Below are positions 1-12,551 of a DNA stretch of 64,000 bases, one piece after another. The DNA comes from Spinacia oleracea. Lineage: Eukaryota > Streptophyta > Magnoliopsida > Caryophyllales > Amaranthaceae. The notes under the pieces were generated by a model. The model did not search any database, had not been told where the DNA came from, and saw nothing but the letters and a program-made list of their open reading frames with translations. The position numbers were made by a program, and so were the translations under genes. The stretch covers positions 6,683,143 through 6,747,142 of the forward strand of contig NC_079491.1 of NCBI RefSeq assembly GCF_020520425.1, written 5' to 3'. Each line of letters begins with the position of its first letter. The stretch's first letter is position 1.

Positions 1-2323
1 GCAACTACATTAAATATGCAACGCATTTTTTTTTAAAAAAAAACAATTAAATTGCTTATTTTTAGTTTTGCGGCACAAATATAATCCTATTTAAAGTCAC
101 AAATATAATTTTTGATCTTAGAAGAGAGTACTCCTACCTTACAACGACCAAAAAAATTATAATCCTAATATACAATTTTAATTTTTGAATTGATATCATA
201 ACAAAAATTAAACAAGGAGAAACGGGAAAAGTTTAAAGAAAATAAAGCAAAGTCTTACCAAAATTTGAATGTAATAAAGAATTCTAAAATAAAAACAAGG
301 TATTAGGGAATTGAACCCATAAATAAATACTCCGTAGGAAATGAGGAAAATAAAAGGCTATAAAGTGCATACATAGGGTTCGAACCTGGGAATATGGCAA
401 AATCTACAAACACTTCAACCACTGAACTAAGGAGGCAACATATATATGCTCTACTGGACACGCTTATTTCTTATAACAAAGATTTTCTTCTACGAATTTC
501 TCTTTTTTTGTTTCCTTTTCCCGGAATGGTGTGTCACTTGACACACCATGCCCGAGCCTAGCTCCACCACTGCTTACATGCTCAATTTTAACTAAAGAAC
601 TCTCACGAAATTTAATCAAACAAAGCAAGTAAAATGAGACGTAGTGAGAATTTATGTTAGACTATTAGGTGGAGACCAAACTTTTCAAGATTTGTCTTAT
701 AGAATAATGATACATTTAGATAATGGTTGATAAGGGTTATCCAAGTACAAGTTTTAACTACTTAAAAGAGTAATAAGGACAGGTGATTACCGAATCTAGA
801 TAAGAGTTTGTTTAAAGTAGTTTCAGATAAATCAAAATAATGATAGTCAGGTAAACATAATGAACCCTTAAATTGGTGTGAGGAGGGAATAAGTTGTTGG
901 TCCAACTTTGAGTCTTTAATTAAGCACATAGTTATATATTCAACTTCAAGTGTAAGTTTAGTGATTTCACACACATTTTGTATTTTTTGATAGTCATAGG
1001 TCAAGAACAATCATATAGTCAAAATATGCCATACACACTTTACATAAATATATGGAGTATGAAGTATAAAATTGTGGTAACCTTCTTTTCCCGTAATTTG
1101 ATGATACATTGGTTCTATAATTGTGAAACCTTTTTTTAAAGGGTTGATACTTGTGAAACATAATTGAAGGCAGGTAAGGCCCAAAAGGCGTAGAGTAAGC
1201 CAAAGGAAAGTCATAGAATGGTGTGAGGTGAGATAGAGGAAAAAAAGAACAACTAAATATTAAGAGAGATGAACTATGGAGAAAAACAAAGGTGATCGGG
1301 TCATGCTCACGACCAAAACAACAACTTTGGCATACACTTCCAGCCAGCCACGTATAATTGTTGTTGGAGTAAAAAAACAAATTTGCTGACACATTAAGAC
1401 TTCTCCCATAAATGATTGATATCAATGACTATAATGTCAAAAAAATCAATGGATGTAAGTCTATAACTCGTTTGTTTATTTGAAAAATATTAAAGTTAGA
1501 AAAATATAAAATGGTACTTCGTATCCTAACACTTTAAAACATACAAACTTGTAGTTACTATTGCAGCAATAGTGTGCTGCCTATTTTGCCCCCACTCATA
1601 TCCATATATTACTCATTTGCCCTTCTTTCTAGATTGTGCCACGTGTACCCACTTCTCCATCTTCAATGCTTCCCTTCCTCTCTTTTTCATAGTTTCTAAA
1701 TGCAGAAATTATTTTCTTTGTGCAAAATTGAAAAGGTCATAAATACCCTTATATATCCTTGCTAAAAAAAATTAAAAATACCATCATTATCTTCCGTAGT
1801 TCCATCGTCATCCATTGATACTCTTCTTTCACTGGAAACACACCATTTTCATGAAAAAACAAAGTCTTCAACCTTCATCCAACCTTAGTTTTTCAATTTA
1901 TAATGCATAGTAGTATTTCGATGTATACAATTTTTTGTGTTGAACCTAGCTAATATGTTCAACAAATAACAATTCCGTAAGATAAGGTTCTTCGTCAATG
2001 GCAGCGACGCCAACGGCAAGTCGGCAACATCAAAAGTAGCGTACAATCACAATTACCACATAAAACATCCTCTTTAACTTCATGAGATCGAAATATAAAC
2101 AAATGGTGTAATCTTCAAAGTCTTGCCTTAGGCTTCAGTTACCAATGGCCATGACTGAAGAATTAATTTATCTACATGCAAAAAATGAATTGTATAAAAT
2201 TGAATAGTGGAATGTCATGTGAAGAAGGTGCCATTAACAAGTCTAGATGGTTCTCTCCTACTCTGGTATTGCGGTTAGAAATACAAAGCTCGCAATTATT
2301 TTGTTACGGGCTTACAGCTTTCT
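1..2323. other. Gene-poor AT-rich interval
   Basis: I see no supported gene in this stretch. The open frames are short, lack splice or domain support and resemble no family I know. The visible items are a tRNA-like (A-box/B-box) patch on the minus strand near 361-445 and a short palindrome near 528-549 (TGGTGTGTCA, two bases, TGACACACCA). The stretch 1560-2320 could hold the promoter of the carrier exon that follows, but no clear TATA box decides this. Confidence 0.5.
361..445 (-). repeat. tRNA-like SINE fragment (tentative)
   Basis: Read on the minus strand, this patch has an A-box-like TTAGTTCAGTGGTTG followed about 40 bases later by a B-box-like GGTTCGAACCC. That is the internal RNA polymerase III promoter layout of tRNAs and tRNA-derived SINEs. 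No cloverleaf acceptor stem closes around it, so I prefer a SINE or decayed tRNA-derived repeat over a functional tRNA. The repeat probably extends beyond both limits, but its ends and target-site duplication are not clear. Confidence 0.4.
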
Positions 2324-2530
2324 TTGGGTAATTTGGTCATTTATTGTTCTGCATTAAGAAATCAATTTCTGCATTTAGCAACACTCCTCTTTTTTTCTGT
2401 AGGGTTTCCCCCTTCCCTCCTCTCCATTCTGGTGCTTCCGTTTTTTTATCTTCCCTTCCCAGTTTCTGCTGAGTTTCGCCGATCAAAGCCAAAATGTCGA
2501 GAGCAGCCTCAGAGATTTTCCTTTTCTCAT

Positions 2531-2650
2531 ATGCAGGAGTTTATCGGAGCCATGCCTATTTTCTCCAAGGAGCTTCTCGCCGGTGGAGTTTCCGGCGGCA
2601 TCGCTAAAACTGACGTAGCCCCTCTTGAACGAATCAAGATTCTTTTTTAG
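2531..2650 (+). pseudogene. Lone first exon of a mitochondrial carrier-type gene
   Basis: From an ATG at 2531 the frame reads [19 protein letters not shown] and then a stretch ending [10 protein letters not shown]. This is the start of a mitochondrial carrier family protein: first transmembrane helix and the PxE(R)xK signature. It is closest in feel to plant CoA/ADP carriers whose first exon ends ...KILFQ. Here the expected final CAG codon before the GTGATT splice donor reads TAG, so the frame stops exactly at the exon border. I found no second carrier exon (the usual TRTEGF-type start) in the next 10 kb. The likely reading is an isolated, dead exon left by deletion or carried here by a transposon. 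A true gene with distant exons is less likely. Confidence 0.6.
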
Positions 2651-3682
2651 GTGATTTTTTGATCTTGAAATATTTGTTCTATTCAATTTCATATTTGAAT
2701 TCGATTTTTTTTTTCTTGGATAAATTTGGTGTTTAGATTGTCTATTGTGTTTAATTTGAAGTTTGGTTAAGCCATTTCTTGCTTGATCAATTAATTTTTT
2801 GATTATAGTCAAGCGGGTTAGATTTGGATTGTTGCAATTAGTTGGTTTTTCCTGTCTGTTAGCTAGAGTGTCAGGGAATTAATAGTTGAGTTGAAATTAA
2901 CAATTCGAATGAGTTTCATGGAGTGTGGAATAGTCTGGTTTTTATTGTGAATTTTAATGATAATTTGTCTGCGTTGTTTAAGTTGTTCTTTTTTTTCTTT
3001 TTTTTTGACAGCCACACAAACAAAAGTTAAATTATCATCCCTTTTCTCACCTTAGTGGCAGTTGTTTAAGTTGATGATGAACTTTTCTGGCTTTTTGTGT
3101 TTTTAATATGATGATGATGATTTTCTTTGTTTATTTATTTAGTTTACAGTTTTAGATTTTCAACTGGGTATTGTAATTCTTGTTGGAGTGATCGTTCCCC
3201 TTTCATCATTGTTGAATTTGTGGATAAGTTTGGTTTGAAAGTTGGGAACTTTAGTTGTTAGTTGTTGGATTGAGTTTTAGTTAGGTTTTCGTTGTTTGGA
3301 TATCAAATTCAATTGAACTTGACCGTAATGGCCTCCATTGTATATTTGGTTGAAATAGTTTAAATAGGGCATATTCAAAATTTGTTTGTTTTTAGTGCCA
3401 GATTTTCCCTATGTTCTCCCTAATTTTCCCGTATTTGTATTAATATGAAGTTCTGAAATGTCGAAAGTTGCTACTGGCGGATACGATAGAATAAGTCTGG
3501 CATAATGATATTCATGATTGCATTTAAAATCTTACATAGAAAGATGAAGATATGTGCTATCTTATTTCCTTAATAGGATCCACTTGTTATGTTTCTACAT
3601 ATACTCAGTCTATCTACCTGCTGGTTAGATAAAAGTTATGTTCACTTTTGATCTCTTTGAAGGCTGTTAGTTTTCAACGCGC
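2651..3682. other. Non-coding stretch after the carrier exon
   Basis: T-rich, intron-like sequence that begins with the GTGATT donor of the carrier exon. No further carrier exon or other gene is visible. Confidence 0.45.
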
Positions 3683-6254
3683 GGATGGTGCAGGGGCCTG
3701 CACGTAGATCTACGTGCACCTGCACCAAAACGCAAAAACATTAAAAGAAAACGAAAAAGAACATAACAAACTAAACAGAAAGAACATAATAAAGTAAACG
3801 AAAAGAACATTAACTAAAACCTGAAAAGAACACTAATGCTAAAAAACTAAAGAAAATATACAAAAATGAAAATAACATATTCTCTCTCCTGATAAACTAT
3901 AAAAAGAACAATTATTTTTCAAAAAGAACATCGTGTGAAAAATACAACAGAAAAACAAAAAAAAAAATATTATCGATAATGTTATTAAATATTAAAAAAC
4001 ATAAATAAGTTAAAAAGAACACAAAATAATTAAAAAAAAAAAACAACAACTTTTTTACAAAACAGAAGAAAAAAGAACAAAACACATGGAAAAGAACAAC
4101 ATTTTCTTTTTCCTTATCAAACAAAAGAACAGAATGAAAGGGACGAAAAGAACAACAAATCTATGTTCTTTTATTAGTTGTATTTGTTCTTTTCAAACCA
4201 CTTAGTGTTCTAATTAAAAAGACGAAAACGACGATATTTTGATGCACTTAAAACTAGATCTAGTATTTTTATTTAAATGTATTTTTGTTCTTATCCCACG
4301 CATCAGAACTATGTTCTTTTATTAAGTGTTATTTGTTCTATTCAAACGATTTTATGTTCTAATTAAAAAGACGAAACGAAGATTTTTTGATGCACTTAAA
4401 ACTAAATCTATATTTTTTAAAAAAGTTTTTTTGTTCTTTTACCACAAATCGGACTATGTTCTTTTTTAAGTGTTATTTGTTCTTTTCAAACCATTATATG
4501 TTCTTTTTTAACAATCTATGTACGTTGATATAAAAGAACAAACTATGTTGATTTAAAAGAACAAACTATGTTGATGACACAGTAAAAGTAAAGTTGTGAA
4601 AAGAACATAACAACTTGAAAAAGAACATTAGAGGAAAGAACAAGGAAACGTACCTTAATCACTTGATCAACATGTATCAGGAACATCAATATCTTTTAAT
4701 AAATCTTAAAAAACTGATCTCAATCCTCGGAAAATATCACGCTCTCCAGAGATTCTCTTGCTTCGAAAACTAACCAAATTGAACTAGTGTTTTTTCTTAA
4801 TTCACTCATTTTCAACAAACAAGAAACATTCAGAAGGAATTTTAGAGAGAGAATAAGGAGAAAATGTTTTTTTTACTCTATCACTCACCATCTAACTCTT
4901 TCTCTTTCAAAAAATCTCTCTTATGTTGAGAGAATATAATATAAATCATCTTCTCTTTCTCTTTCTAAAATGTATTTATAAAATGACTAATGGTTATGAC
5001 TCATAAGTACAATTATTATATATATAGTTGCTGAAAAATAGAAAATGAACAAATAGGAAGTAGAATCAAATAATTGAAGAACAAAGAAGGAGAAAGGAAA
5101 AATTGTTAAAGAGTGCATAATGAGAACTGTGCACGTGTTTTTATTTTGTTATTTTAACAGAGTATTATAAAAAGAACAAATGAAAAGACTAAAAGAACAA
5201 ATATAGAGACTGAAAGGAACAAGTCAAGTACTTTGTCCCACAATAACATATGATTCGGAATCATCATTTTCATCATTCTGTTATGAATTATCAAGCACAT
5301 AATTCTTAATATCTTAAAAAAATAATAGGTTAACATGTATAAAAACAAGAAAAAGAACGCAATCAAAGAAACAAAGGATAAATAAAAAGTAACAAGAAAA
5401 ATAACACAATAAAATAAAAAGAACAAGTTATGAAACGCAAATAAAATTGAAAACAATAAAAAAGAAGGACACAGTAAAATAAAAGAACAAATTATGAAAC
5501 GCAAATGGTCTATTTTTCTACTATAATGAAACTGTTCTTTTAATACGAGCATAATGAAACTGTTCTTTTAATACGAACATATGTTCCTTTAATAGGTAAA
5601 AATGTTCTTTTCTGGGAAAAAAAACGTAATTACGTAATCAAAATCTTCAAAATCAACGATTTCAACAAAATCAGCGTGTTATTACATAATTTGATTCATT
5701 AAAATCATCAAATTCATCAAAACACGATTATTGCACAATCAAAATCATCAACATAGTCAAAATCATCAAAAACACAATTATTACAAAATCAAAATCATCA
5801 AAACATACCATTTATTATTACAAAATTGAAAAATTACCTCCCAAAATCAGATTACCAGCTGCAGAATTCAGGTTTGAAGAAGAAAAATCAATTTAATTTG
5901 ATGTTGAAGCAGAAAAATCAACGAATTTTTGGGGATTTTCATTACTTTCTCTCTCTAAAACCCATTTAAGAAAACCTAGTTCACACTTTCTCTCTCCTCT
6001 TCATAGTTTGAATTCAAAATATAAAACCCAGAAGAATATATATCGCAAAAATAACAACGAATCAAATAAAAACGCGATAAACATAGCTGAAAAGAACAGA
6101 GCCTTTAATGTTCTTTTGTTTAGGGGAATTGTTCTTTTGTTCAAGGGCATTGTTCTTTTTTCTGGGAATTTAATAAAAACGCGCGTTTTATGTTTAATGT
6201 TGGTCGTTTTGATCCCGGTGCACCTAGAGTTACGTGCACACGCCTGTACCATCC
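3683..6254. mobile_element. Non-autonomous inverted-repeat DNA transposon rich in AAGAACA motifs
   Basis: The ends form an imperfect terminal inverted repeat of about 44 bases: GGATGGTGCAGGGGCCTGCA on the left, and GGATGGTACAGGCGTGTGCA when the right end is read in reverse. Each terminus is also hairpin-prone; the left one contains a perfect 20-base palindrome at about 3699-3718. The roughly 2.5-kb interior has no coding capacity. It is filled with dozens of AAGAACA or TGTTCTT motifs arranged in blocks of alternating orientation. Flanking AACGCGCGG and AATTTGCGG could be a decayed 9-bp target duplication, which would point to a Mutator-like element, but this is weak. The same motif is absent at this density from the flanks. 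Confidence 0.6.
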
Positions 6255-8165
6255 AATTTGCGGTTAGTTTTGGCTGTTTTGATCCCCCGATGTCTTTTGT
6301 TGGTTCCTACTGTTGTCTCGTTTTATTGGTGTATTATGATGAACTATGGATGGTAGTGAGTACTCTGACAGATTGGGGTAAAAGTTATCGTCGGTGACAG
6401 GTTCTATATAACATCTCTAGGAGTCTAAGCATAATACAAGTCTCTGAGCTAAAACTATTCATACCTTTTCTTTAGGTTCTGGCATGTTTCCTTGGGTTTG
6501 TAGATAGCCTTCTGATAGAGCTTTATGTGGTTAAATATGCTATCCCTAGACCAGTAATCATTAATTAACACTGTCATAATAGCTCTATAGGTGATTTGTT
6601 TTACCTCATTGGTTGATCTGTAGAGCTCCCAAACTTTGATCCCGTTTTAACTAATAAGCCGAGTGACTGAAAGATTGCCTCTTTTCTCCCTCATTAGTTG
6701 AATCTACAAGCTGAATAATGTTTATGATGGTATGATTTGCTTTGCATTGTAAGCCAATTGATTTTGATACAACTGATTCACTTCTTATTTCTTGACAATA
6801 AATTATTTTGCTTGTGGTCTCTCCCTCTCTTTTTCTCCTCATCACACATGCACTTTTTCCATTTATCTCTATATCTCTCCTCGACACATGGGTGTGAATA
6901 GAGAAAAAGATTGAGGAAAAAAAAGGGAGGGATCGCTGACCATATGTTTTGGTCTCCAAACCTCTCCCCCTCGATCTCTAACACAGTAACATGTTAATAA
7001 TTTATTAAGGTAGATGTGTAACACGGTCAAGAAAGTATGGCGGGATATAGGCTATAGGTAAAGACGTGAGAAATAGTGGAGTAGCCAACAATAGCTGGTA
7101 ACCACCTATGGCCTCAGTGCTTCTCATGTCCTTTAGAATGGTGGTGGAGCAAGTGATCTAATTTTCTTGTAAATCTGAAGTTTCAGCAGTGAATTATGAT
7201 TTATTGCACCCATTTTAAAAGTTCCTATAGCTGTTGTGCATAGTCTATGAAGCTGTATCATAGTGATATCGGACATCTACTAATCTACTATCACATATCC
7301 AGTTCCGTTAGCTCCGTGTGATTCATCTTACTGTTAGCTTTACGACCCTTATTAGTTATAACATTTCCTCGTGTTATATATATATAATTCCTGCCCAGCT
7401 TGTACATTACTTCTCTAACCAAAAAAGGCTGCTTTAATATCTGCTGCAGAAAGATGATAAAGTATTGAGAAGTTCAGTAAACGAACCGTGAAGGTGAGTC
7501 TCTTTCATTGTTTGAAGATTGAGCTTGGAAAAGCTGTATATATATTTTTGCAGAATTGAAGGGATCAAATTGCATGTCTTTTTGGTTTATTTTTAAAGGA
7601 AGTTATAAATAAATCAGCAGTGTTTGGATCATGTTCTTTTTTGGTTTTGGGTGGTTCAGTAAGCTGCCAAAATTTCATTGTGTCAAGACTTTTCCCAGGA
7701 TTACTGGAAAATACATAGATAGTAATCTGAAGTGCTTAACAAGGTTTTGCCCCATGTTAGTTGGTTTTGTTGGTTTCCGTCTCCTCTAACTGTACGAATT
7801 TTAAATGTCTGCATTAGATAATTGAAATAATATGAGGTGTCATTTTGACTGTAATATTGATGTGATCCTTCATGTCGGCCTTTGGTAGAAAAGATTTTGA
7901 GCAACTGATCAACCAGAACAAGTCATAAGATTAAGACATATATACCGTGCCTTATTGACAGTTCATAGTTATTAACTTATTACGAAGTATATCATAAGAA
8001 TTGACTCTAAACTGTAGTTTCTACTCACTCTACTGGCTGGAGTGGTTGAATAGCTTTTTACATCCAACTATTTTTCATCTCGCTTCATCTTTTTCTAAAC
8101 ATTACTATCTTATTGCCATATTTTTCATCAATTTGCATTGCCTGTTAGTTTATCCAGTGTTGCAG
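6255..8165. other. Intergenic, no recognised gene
   Basis: No coding region is recognised. A run of TTGAAG-like splice-flanked fragments near 7440-7495 (CTGCAG before, GTGAGT after) looks like a non-coding exon, but it has no open frame or known homology. Confidence 0.35.
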
Positions 8166-8419
8166 ATAATTGTCTATCTACACAGATCACATTTGTTAGG
8201 ATTTTCAATCGACCTCCGTATTTGGAATCTTACTCAAGTGGGGTGAATATTAAGTCCAAAGCATCCACACGTTGGCAATGCAGACCAAGAAGAGACTTTC
8301 TTCAAAAGTTAGAGCCTTCTAGCTCTATAAGACTGAGATCTCAGATGAAGGTATCTGAAAATGTTCCAGTTGCCGAGATCGAATAAGGCTGCAGTCTCAA
8401 CTGCTTGAAAATCTACCTA
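8166..8419 (+). other. Possible orphan exon, unknown origin
   Basis: The segment is bounded by a good acceptor (GTTGCAG) and donor (ATG then GTAAGA). It carries one open frame that ends ...KVSENVPVAEIE at a stop near 8386. I do not recognise the protein. No start codon or partner exons can be tied to it, so it may be a captured or decayed exon, or part of a non-coding transcript. Confidence 0.25.
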
Positions 8420-8979
8420 TGGTAAGAAAAACCCTATTTCTTTTTAAAGATATAATGTTATCGGATTTCCACATTTATGTTTGCATGTTCTTGACCTTCC
8501 TGCTTTAACTTTCTTGCAATATTTATAACTTGTATTGAATGCACCAAAGTTGATTATTTGACACAGCATATGAAATCTGACTTGTTCATGTCTAATTAGT
8601 TCATGTAATAAAGTTTTGAATTTTTCCAATTTCATGTTTTGTATTAGGAAATGTATTAGTCTGGACAAATTGATTTAATTTTTTATTTTAGTTTTGTGAT
8701 CAATCTGATCATATGTTAATCTCACGTACTTAAAATATATCTTCTTAGTGCGTTTGCATTCTATATGAAGTTGGTGTTTTCGAAGAATAAAAGTTCATAT
8801 TTTCTTTTGTGAGGTGTGATTTTAGGATGCAACGGCATTGTTCCGACTCTTACTGCATACCGTGCTCCGGTTTTTCAAATCCGCTTGTCTGCGTCATCAT
8901 CTTCTTATCGTCTTAGCTGTCATGAATCTGCAGCTTCAGTAGATCTTCATACTTTAGTGTAATCATATATGACCAAGCT

Positions 8980-9180
8980 CTGATGGTGCAGACCCAAGTG
9001 ATGCACACAAAGTGGTGCAGACCCACGTGATGCAGATCCAAAGTGGTGCAGACCCAAGTGATGTAGATCCAAAGTGGTGCAGAACTAAGTGATGCAGACC
9101 TTTGTGAAAATTCATGTGGTGCAGACCCAAGTGATGCAGACAAAGTGGTGCGGGCACAAGGTGGTGCAGATCCAAAATGA
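8980..9180. repeat. Minisatellite array 1 (GTGGTGCAGACCCAAGTGAT-type)
   Basis: About 200 bases of imperfect tandem units built from two alternating half-units, GTGGTGCAGACCCA and AGTGATGCAGATCCAA, with a full unit of about 31 bases. It starts at CTCTGATGGTGCAGACCC and decays at ATCCAAAATGATTT. The same sequence recurs as array 2 some 900 bases downstream. Confidence 0.75.
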
Positions 9181-9357
9181 TTTGTTAGTCTTCTTTCATT
9201 ATGGACCTGAGTGAGATATTCATTTAGCTTTTTATGCAGGCAGGGCATCTTATGTTTTCTCCTTTGTCGTCCTATTTAGAATTAAATATTTTTATTGATT
9301 AAATATGAAGATTTTGAATTATTGAAAGTAATGTTAATTTATTTTCTTAAATTTTAG

Positions 9358-9419
9358 GTGGTAAACTGAGTTTTAGGGAGCTAATTGATGATGAAGATAA
9401 TATTTTTGGGTTGAAAAAG
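9358..9419 (+). other. Possible orphan coding exon (GKLSFRELIDDED)
   Basis: Between a plausible acceptor (ATTTTAG) and donor (AAAAAG then GTACAT) one frame reads GGKLSFRELIDDEDNIFGLK. This looks like authentic protein sequence, with balanced charges and no low complexity, but I cannot assign the family. It lies between the two related minisatellite arrays, so it may belong to a fragmented or captured gene. Confidence 0.3.
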
Positions 9420-9884
9420 GTACATCTACTGGTCTGTGATACTAAACTATATTGATTTTTGGAGAATTTTTAAATAAAATCCAATTGGTGTTAGGGTGAC
9501 TGAGTTTACATATATTGCAACAATTATGTTCCCTGATTTTGTTTTAATAGGATATGATTAGGTTTTGATTGAATATGTTGTGTTGTGGATGTTGCTGTTT
9601 GTTGCTGCTGTTTTGTATCGGCAATTCTGTTGTTGTTATATTTCTCAAGTTTATGTTTTGTTCTACTGAAATTTGTTAGTTAGTGCTGGCGGTGGGTTAA
9701 TCAATTCCTTTTGCCACTACAAATTTTCTACTTGATTAATTAATGTCTGCATGTGAATGAAGTTAAAGGAGTTCACTTTTTTTATTTTTGGAGTTTCTGG
9801 TAATTAATTAATTGAGGCAGTGTGCATCTGACAAAGTATTTTTTGCTTTGTTGCAAATTATTTGACGTGGCCTCTGCAGGCTCT

Positions 9885-10020
9885 GATGGTGCAGACCCAA
9901 GTGATGCAGTCAAAGTGGTTCAGACCCACCAAGTGATGCAGATCCAAAGTGGTTCAGACCCACCAAGTGATGCAGATCCAAAGTGGTGCAAACCCAAGTG
10001 ATGTTGGTTCAAAGTGGTTA
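9885..10020. repeat. Minisatellite array 2
   Basis: Second block of the repeat seen at 8980-9180. It again opens with CTCTGATGGTGCAGACCC and contains AGTGATGCAGATCCAAAGTG units, and it immediately follows a CTCTGCAG acceptor-like signal. The shared opening shows the two arrays derive from one ancestor by duplication. Confidence 0.7.
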
Positions 10021-12540
10021 AACTGGATACATAAGCTGGATTATGACTCCCCATAATCTATTATCCGGTTATGACTCGCTCACATGATTGACCGTGCCCC
10101 AACAGGATAATCTATTATACCTTGAGAGATCTACGTGAGTTGAAGACGGTAATAAGTGAATAACAATTCAAAGAATGGTGAGGTTAAGGTATGTTTTTCT
10201 TCTTATCGAGGATTGTAGTTTCTAGGGTTCTTTATGCAAAAATTTAATTAGGGATTTCTGAATTTTCTTAAATTTGACAGGAAGCGGATGAAGCTGATGA
10301 TAATACCAATTACCAAATTTTCGTAAGGTTTGGAGTTTGTCTGATTTGCTTAATTGGTATAGAATTCATAGGTTTATTGTTTTGTTTTGTAGGTTTCTAT
10401 GTGTTTTCTCAACTGGGATGTTGATTAGGTTCATATTTCTGGTTCATTAGGATTTTAGCCTTTTTTCACTTATCCCCGATTTCAATTCCTGGGTCATGGT
10501 CCAGATTTTCTTTTGCAATTTTAGACTTGTATGGTTGTTTAGACTTGTGGATTTTCGATGAACTGGTAACATCTTGATGTGAATTTCAAGTGCAATTTTT
10601 ACATTTTCTTAAAGCTTATTGTTTAGAATCTAATACGAATAATGATTGTAACCTGAAATCGTTCTATGATTTCATTCTCTAACTTATGGGGAAGGGGGGG
10701 AGGGGCTCCTTTCGTTCTATGATTGTAACCTGAAATCGTAATTTAAAATTATGGATGCCGTATGATATTTAGAAATTTGTACTATTGGGGGTGGTTTTGA
10801 ACCCATAGTTAGAGACTCTGGCTAGGGATTAGAAGAGTAACAACTTAGAAGGGAGACTTAATTACGTGGATGATTCTTGTAGCCAATAGCTTGCTTGTTT
10901 TGTATGACGGTCGAAGGATTTATGTAGAATTAGCTTGCTTTCTTCCAATGACTGTACCCTGAAATCGTAATCTTTATAGCTGTGGATGTATGATATTTAG
11001 AAATTGGTGTTAATGGGGTTGGTGTTGACCCATAGTTAGAACTAGGGTTTGAAACTTGAACTAGAATATAATTGCTTCCTTGGTTGATTCTTGTGGACAA
11101 CAACTTGCTTGTTCTCATGCAGTTTTTATGATGCTCGAAAGATTCAGCTACACAGTAGCTAGGTGACGTCGTTTATAATTAGCTGGACAAAATAAGAAGT
11201 AAATATAGCTAGGAACCATCTTGAGTTTATTTAATGTTGAGGGACTTATGGCAGCCTGGTAGGGTCATCTATTTATCATCCTTCCTTGTGCGACATTTGC
11301 AAGTGCATGGGTTCATTCTATGTATTTATGTGTATGTGTGTTATTTCTTGTGTTCAATATTCATACTTGCGTATTATAGTTTGATGTTAGCATAGCTTCA
11401 TGTTAAAAGAACTTCCAAACGTTGCTTTAGGAGGTCTTTATTCCAAATATCATTTCTGAACTGATATATTCCTTTTGTAACACATGATTCATGTTAAAAG
11501 TTAACTCTCTTGCATGATTTATGCCTTTTTGTGTAAAAGAGTTGTAATCTACTGTCCATGCCTCACCAGATTACGAAAATTGTCTGTTACATAAAATGTT
11601 ACATAAAATATCTGAGATAAAGGTTTTTTGTGCATTTTGGGTGTTTAGCTTCCATCACTTGAGCATTTGGCATGAACTGAATTTTTTTGACATTGTTTTC
11701 ATTTCAAGAAAATCTCATATTGTTTGCTGAGGTGATAGGTGGGATAATGTGCTTGTTTTCCTGGATAAACTAAAGGTTCCAAGGCATTAGAGGAATCAGA
11801 AAGCTTAAAACTGGCCAAATTTCCTGGTTCTTTTAGCTTTCCTTATTACCAAAGGATGGGTGAAACTTAGTGTAAGAGACTCTTATTTTTTTTTACCTAT
11901 GTAGACAGTAGTTTCATTGGGCATAGACACACATACAGTAGTCTGGGAAGAACTAGCTAGGCTACTAAAGCTAGCTGATCCACTTTGTCAATAGAGTCAT
12001 CTCGGCTGCTTAATATTATATTTTTGTCAAACTGGTGAAGAACTACTCGAACTAGGAAAATATCATTCGTATACACATACACGAGTCTTTGATTAAGATT
12101 TTGTGTCATAAAGCATTACCAGAAGCCTAATCCTTGTTTCTTTGTTTGTGTTGCAGTGACACAGGAGGGATGTGAAAAATGAAGGGAAATCATTTAATTA
12201 CCCCGGCTATTTTGTAACCGCCAACATGTAGTTGGACAAGATTTGGTCATGAATCAAATCACTGGTTGTATGTTAAAGAATTATAATACAGTAAACTTTT
12301 GATACAGTGTGTTATAACTCTTTTAGAATCAACATTGTTTATGTTGAATGATTTTAGTATTTAGATTACCTTACGTGGTCTAGGAATTCAGGGTATTTCA
12401 TATGAACATAGACCACTTGAAGTTTTATGCTCCTAGGAAATAACTACATTTCTTATCATTTACTATATCCACGCTTTTAACTACTTCCATAGGGCAATTA
12501 AACTCGTGATTTATACAACATTTTGGGAAATAGTTTTTAA
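10021..12540. other. Intergenic with a 230-bp tandem duplication
   Basis: No gene is recognised. Two diverged tandem copies of about 230 bases lie at roughly 10715-10935 and 10945-11150. They share GTAACCTGAAATCGTAAT, GATATTTAGAAATT, GAACCCATAGTTAGA and the GATTCTTGTGG/ACAACTTGCTTG ends. A splice-like fragment at about 10282-10330 (GACAG, then GAAGCGGATGAAGCTGATGA) may be another orphan exon. Confidence 0.45.
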
Positions 12541-12551
12541 TATCTTGGGGG

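Noticed and set aside
8913-9248. Minus-strand His/Leu/Ser-rich frames (111 and 70 residues)
   Set aside because: They are translations of the minisatellite array with no independent evidence.
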